64,000 nucleotides of DNA from the NCBI RefSeq assembly GCF_014898095.1, contig NZ_CP062946.1, positions 2,976,001 to 3,040,000 of the forward strand, written 5' to 3'. Below the pieces are notes generated by a model that saw only the letters and a list, made by a program, of their open reading frames with translations, did not search any database and was not told the origin of the DNA. Each line of letters starts with the position of its first letter. The first letter of the stretch is position 1. Made by a program: the position numbers and the translations under genes. The stretch is from Thalassotalea sp. LPB0316. GTDB taxonomy: Bacteria; Pseudomonadota; Gammaproteobacteria; Enterobacterales; Alteromonadaceae. Below are positions 60,542 through 64,000 of the stretch, piece after piece.

Positions 60542-63500
60542 ATGCTTAGAGGAAAGATAACAAGCCTTGCGCTTGCCAGTATTGTGGCTGCTAGCCCTGT
60601 ATTTGCGAGTAAGCACCAAGGCACACCAGCTGATGTCGGCGTTATTAATGAGGCGCGTATTTTATATTGGCTTGAAAAGCGCGGAGAGCTTTCTCCACTT
60701 GCCGATGAAGCCACACGTCGAGCGGCGATAAAAAACTTTATTGCGAACAAAAACTTTGGACGAGCCAAATTAAACGGTAGTTTTGGTGCTAAAGTCATGG
60801 ATGCTGAACAAGCGCCTCATATGGCGATCAGCGGTAAAAAATTACCAAGCAAATATCAAAAGCAACGCTTATTTAGCCAAGAAAAGTCGGCGAGCGCTGT
60901 CGTTAACACCACAGTCAAAGTGTTAGCGATCATGATTGATTTCCCTGATCTACCCTATAATGACAACCGTCTATCGGCTAGTGATACCGATATGTACTAC
61001 AGTGATTATTCAGCTGAACACTACAACGACCTGCTTTTTTCACAAACCGGTTACACTGGCCCAAGCGGTCAAAATATCCAGTCGGCTTATCAGTTTTATC
61101 AAGAAGAATCAGGCCAAAGCCTTAATTTTACCGGTAACGCAGTTGGCTGGGTAACTGCCGATAACGATGCTGCCGATTACGGTGCTAACGGCGATGATGG
61201 CGATGATATAGACGTTCAGGCACTCGTGTTAGAAGCGGTTACAAAAGCCGTAGCTGAGCAAGGCATTGATCTGGCTGAGTACGATCAAACAGACTTTTTT
61301 GACATCGACGGCGACGGCAATGTTAACGAGCCAGATGGCATTATTGATCACGTGATGCTTTTCCACTCAAGTGTTGGCGAAGAAGCTGGTGGTGGCGTGT
61401 TAGGTGATGATGCTATTTGGTCACATCGATTCTTTGTCTTTGACGAAAACCAACAGCCGGTAGATGTTCCCGGTTCAGATGTTAGATTATTTGGCTATAC
61501 AATCAACCCTATTGATGCAGCTACCGGTGTTGTTGTCCATGAATTTGGTCACGACTTAGGTTTGCCTGATGAATACGACACGCTAAATGGTCAATACGGC
61601 TCACCTGTTGGCGATTGGTCAGTGATGGCCTCTGGCAGTTGGGTCGGCTCTCCGGCAGGCACATCACCTGTTTCATTTAGCCCTTATGGTAGGGATTATT
61701 TCCAAACCCGCTATGGCGGTAATTGGATCAACCAAGAGATCATTGAATTCGATCAAATCAGCAGCGAAGCTAAATCTTTAGTAGCGGCAACAAATCACGA
61801 ATCAGGCGTCAACCAGCTAAAAGTTTCTCTACCACCACAGCAAGTGCCGATCGGCGCACCTTACACTGGTGATTATCAGTTTTATTCTGGCAATGGTGAT
61901 GAAAAAACCAATACCATGAGTTTTGACGTAACCTTACCAGCTGATGCTGCAACGCTGACCATGAAGGCTCGCTGGAATATCGAAGTAGACTACGATTACC
62001 TACAAGTTATGGTTGATGGTCAAGCGATTGCCGGTAACCACACCAAAGTGACGAATGAATACTATCAAAACGTTACTCATTTTATCACGGGTGATTCAGC
62101 AGACATTGCAGGCGCTGAGGGCGACTTGGCTTGGGTAGACTTATCCTTTGATCTCTCGAGCTTTGCTAACCAAAGCGTTACCGTAAGCTTTTTATACAAA
62201 ACCGACCAATTTGAAGGCGGTTACGGTTTTATGGCTGACGATATCTCAATTGATACCGCCAGTGAAAATGTTGCTCGTTTAGATGCAGAAACGAATGCAG
62301 GCTTTACCTTAGACGGCTTTAGCAGAATTACTAACACTATTGATGGCGCGGCACATCATTATTACGTCCAGTTACGCAGTGCAAATGATACCGACAGCAT
62401 GTTACCTTCGGTAAATTACCATTCAGGTGTTTTACTCTGGTATAGCGATACAGGGGTAGCAAATAACCAAGTTAATGCTCACCCTGGTAAAGTACAAATT
62501 GGTGTTGTTGATGCTGATCAACGCCCAATCAAATCATCATCAGGTCGCTTATATAACACCAGTACACAAATCAGTGATGCTGCATTTAGAATATTGCCGC
62601 ATACAGCGACTAATTTCGATAACGAAACCTCAGTCTTCGACCTATTTGACGATAGCTTAGATTATTCATTCCCCGCTCAACCTGAATCAGGTATAGACCT
62701 ACCTTTCGTTGGCATGAAGATGTTAGTTGAAACAATTGCTAGCGATTACAGTAGCGCTGATTTGACGATTTCTAATAATGGCATGCAGCGCGTTGAAGCT
62801 GAGCGCCAAGGCTTAACGGTCACTTTAACCCTAGAAGCACAAGATATTGCCGACGCAACGTCAATAACTTGGAGCCTAGGTGACGGCACTAGCCTTATGG
62901 GACGCACAATTGAGCATACCTATGCGAGCGCAGGTAGTTACGATGTTGAAGTGAGTTACAGCTCAAATACTGGCACTAAAACCGTCGAAAAAGCACTATC
63001 GGTTGGTGAAGCACTAGACGGTGAAATTGTTGCCAACCTAACAGGTTTAACGTTAACTGTTGATGCTGACGTTACCGGTGGTGTTGGCGAGTTAACCTAC
63101 CGGTGGAACTTTGGTGACGGCGAAGACATCGTTGCTGGCCAAAGCGCATCTCACGATTACGAACAAGAGAACAATTACGATGTAACCTTGACGGTAACCG
63201 ATGAAATTAACCAACAACTGGTGCGAACCTTAAACATAGATATTGTCGACCGTGTTGCCGTTTCTATTACCCGAACAGTGAGTTATTTAACCGTTAACTT
63301 TATCTCGTCAGTATCCGGCGGTAGTGCTGATTACACTTATGCATGGGCATTTGGCGACGGCAATACATCTAGCCAAGCAAACCCTAGCCATACCTACGCT
63401 AGTGCTGGTACCTACAATGTCTCGGTGAGTGTAACAGATGCAAACGGTAATGTTGCTGAAGACACTATGTCGGTAACGGTAACAGCACGTCCTGCGCCGA

Positions 63501-63595
63501 CAACGACAACATCAACGAGCTCTAGCTCTGGTGGTGGTTCGATGGCATGGTTATTAATCGTACTTGGTTGTGCCTTAGCCAGAAAACGCGGCTAG
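60542..63595 (+). CDS. M6 family metalloprotease with PKD repeats and GlyGly-CTERM sorting tail
   Basis: A 1017-aa secreted protease of the immune-inhibitor-A type. Signal peptide MLRGKITSLALASIVAASPVFA; the zinc motif HEFGH at residues 333-337 in VVHEFGHDLGLPDEYD, with a Met-turn-like WSVMASGSW after it. Residues about 740-995 hold three PKD-type repeats (LGDGTSLMGRTIEH, FGDGEDIVAGQSASH, FGDGNTSSQANPSH). The end, a serine/glycine-rich linker followed by GGGSMAWLLIVLGCALARKRG, is a GlyGly-CTERM tail, cut by rhombosortase and linked to type II secretion. It likely degrades extracellular protein. It is a single gene with a terminator. Confidence 0.92.
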   Translation: MLRGKITSLALASIVAASPVFASKHQGTPADVGVINEARILYWLEKRGELSPLADEATRRAAIKNFIANKNFGRAKLNGSFGAKVMDAEQAPHMAISGKKLPSKYQKQRLFSQEKSASAVVNTTVKVLAIMIDFPDLPYNDNRLSASDTDMYYSDYSAEHYNDLLFSQTGYTGPSGQNIQSAYQFYQEESGQSLNFTGNAVGWVTADNDAADYGANGDDGDDIDVQALVLEAVTKAVAEQGIDLAEYDQTDFFDIDGDGNVNEPDGIIDHVMLFHSSVGEEAGGGVLGDDAIWSHRFFVFDENQQPVDVPGSDVRLFGYTINPIDAATGVVVHEFGHDLGLPDEYDTLNGQYGSPVGDWSVMASGSWVGSPAGTSPVSFSPYGRDYFQTRYGGNWINQEIIEFDQISSEAKSLVAATNHESGVNQLKVSLPPQQVPIGAPYTGDYQFYSGNGDEKTNTMSFDVTLPADAATLTMKARWNIEVDYDYLQVMVDGQAIAGNHTKVTNEYYQNVTHFITGDSADIAGAEGDLAWVDLSFDLSSFANQSVTVSFLYKTDQFEGGYGFMADDISIDTASENVARLDAETNAGFTLDGFSRITNTIDGAAHHYYVQLRSANDTDSMLPSVNYHSGVLLWYSDTGVANNQVNAHPGKVQIGVVDADQRPIKSSSGRLYNTSTQISDAAFRILPHTATNFDNETSVFDLFDDSLDYSFPAQPESGIDLPFVGMKMLVETIASDYSSADLTISNNGMQRVEAERQGLTVTLTLEAQDIADATSITWSLGDGTSLMGRTIEHTYASAGSYDVEVSYSSNTGTKTVEKALSVGEALDGEIVANLTGLTLTVDADVTGGVGELTYRWNFGDGEDIVAGQSASHDYEQENNYDVTLTVTDEINQQLVRTLNIDIVDRVAVSITRTVSYLTVNFISSVSGGSADYTYAWAFGDGNTSSQANPSHTYASAGTYNVSVSVTDANGNVAEDTMSVTVTARPAPTTTTSTSSSSGGGSMAWLLIVLGCALARKRG

Positions 63596-63616
63596 TTTAC
63601 ACACCATCGTCTTAAT

Positions 63617-63646
63617 AAAGCCAACAACTGTTGGCTTTATTTTTTG
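63617..63646 (+). terminator. Terminator of the M6 protease gene
   Basis: AAAGCCAACA (63617-63626) and TGTTGGCTTT (63629-63638) form a perfect 10-bp inverted repeat with a 2-nt centre, followed by ATTTTTTG. It lies 21 bp after the stop. Confidence 0.85.
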
Positions 63647-63665
63647 CGATTTACTCACTTTATTA

Positions 63666-63693
63666 TTTACATTTTCATAACGAACTCTATAAT
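63666..63693 (+). promoter_or_regulatory. Sigma-70 promoter of the CBU_0592-like gene
   Basis: TTTACA (63666-63671) and a perfect TATAAT (63688-63693) are 16 bp apart. A start near 63700 would give a leader of about 130 nt before the ATG at 63831. Confidence 0.7.
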
Positions 63694-63699
63694 ACGCTT

Positions 63700-63830
63700 T
63701 CGCTAAAAACTAGGTAACGTTACTGCCTTAGAAAATTTAGCCGCGACAAGCTGTTTCACGGATTAGAGAAGATCCTTCCCACGGACAGGGCCAGCAATTT
63801 GGATCACACTTCTTAGCTTGGAGTATTCTT
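63700..63830 (+). promoter_or_regulatory. Long, possibly structured 5' leader
   Basis: About 130 nt between the promoter and the ATG, with GTAACGTTAC, GGAT...ATCC (around 63760-63776) and CCACGG-type complementary stretches and higher GC than its surroundings. No known riboswitch was recognised by eye. Confidence 0.3.
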
Positions 63831-64000
63831 ATGGACTTATTGTTCGACATAATTGGTATGTCTGGCACATTTTTAGTGGTTGGTTGTTTTTTCCTACTAC
63901 AACTGAAAAAAATTACGCCAACTAGCCTCACTTACAATTTAATGAATCTTATTGGCGCGATTTTGCTACTGATCAGCCTGTGCTATAACTTTAATTTAGC
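63831..64000 (+). CDS. CBU_0592 family small membrane protein (cut by the window end)
   Basis: The first 56 codons are visible (MDLLFDIIGMSGTFLVVGCF...). Two hydrophobic segments are seen, GTFLVVGCFFLLQL and LIGAILLLISLCYNF, joined by a short polar loop with NLMN. The pattern MDLLFDIIGxxG...YNLMNLIGA matches the CBU_0592 family of small membrane proteins, function unknown, about 80 aa long. GGAG precedes the ATG at 7-bp spacing. Confidence 0.75.
   Translation, partial: MDLLFDIIGMSGTFLVVGCFFLLQLKKITPTSLTYNLMNLIGAILLLISLCYNFNL

Noticed and set aside
63737..63931. Small minus-strand reading frame over the leader and start of the CBU_0592-like gene
   Set aside because: It overlaps a plus-strand gene with a good promoter and Shine-Dalgarno and shows no protein-like features.

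Overview
The window is chromosomal DNA of a marine gammaproteobacterium, most likely an Alteromonadales member of the Colwelliaceae type (Thalassotalea or Colwellia-like). Supporting signs are moderate-to-low GC, gene orders shared with Shewanella, Vibrio and E. coli (asd-pdxB beside fabB; fabB divergent from mnmC with yfcL and epmC close by; grpE-dnaK-dnaJ beside nadK-recN-bamE; rnfH-ratA beside smpB-ssrA; argP-argO), and both PEP-CTERM and GlyGly-CTERM sorting signals. The genus is inference.

Layout. 1-5 kb: 5' part of a HubP/FimV polar protein, asd, pdxB and fabB, all on the minus strand; fabB has adjacent candidate FadR and FabR operators. 5-11 kb: mnmC, then the minus-strand unit epmC / ATP-NAD-kinase-like / yfcL, nhaA and an Lrp/AsnC regulator. 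11.5-21.2 kb is a housekeeping block: dnaJ, dnaK and grpE with two recognisable sigma-32 promoters and a repeat-rich dnaK-dnaJ spacer; nadK; recN with a LexA box; bamE; rnfH-ratA; smpB and the tmRNA gene ssrA. 21.4-27 kb: a predicted envelope protein, an ACMSD-like amidohydrolase with an enoyl-CoA hydratase, and a TonB receptor with a PepSY protein. 27-31 kb: a PrsT-like TPR protein, an unknown gene and a PEP-CTERM exosortase substrate. 31-42 kb: mmsA with a divergent LysR regulator, a GNAT protein with tapT, secreted proteins of unknown function, an EAL-HDOD protein, a MITE-like element, a sulfotransferase, a thioesterase and a GGDEF protein. 42-51.7 kb: an RND efflux pair with a divergent TetR regulator, yqhD, argO/argP and a conserved unknown gene. 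52-64 kb: a TyrR-family regulator divergent from megL with two TyrR-box-like palindromes; a GNAT protein; an SDR; a PadR-controlled pair with two near-identical operators; an Old Yellow Enzyme homologue; a potassium channel; a GNAT protein; a large M6 metalloprotease with PKD domains and a GlyGly-CTERM tail; and the start of a CBU_0592-type membrane protein behind a promoter and a roughly 130-nt leader.

I found no prophage, CRISPR array, integrase, complete IS, rRNA or tRNA gene. Most of the window is core genome. The more unusual signals are regulatory or repetitive: paired operators at fabB, tyrR-megL and padR; short tandem repeats that begin on the stop codons of mnmC and nadK; nested palindromes between dnaK and dnaJ; and the 39.5-kb MITE-like element. 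Two different C-terminal sorting systems are also represented. I found no convincing new multi-gene system.
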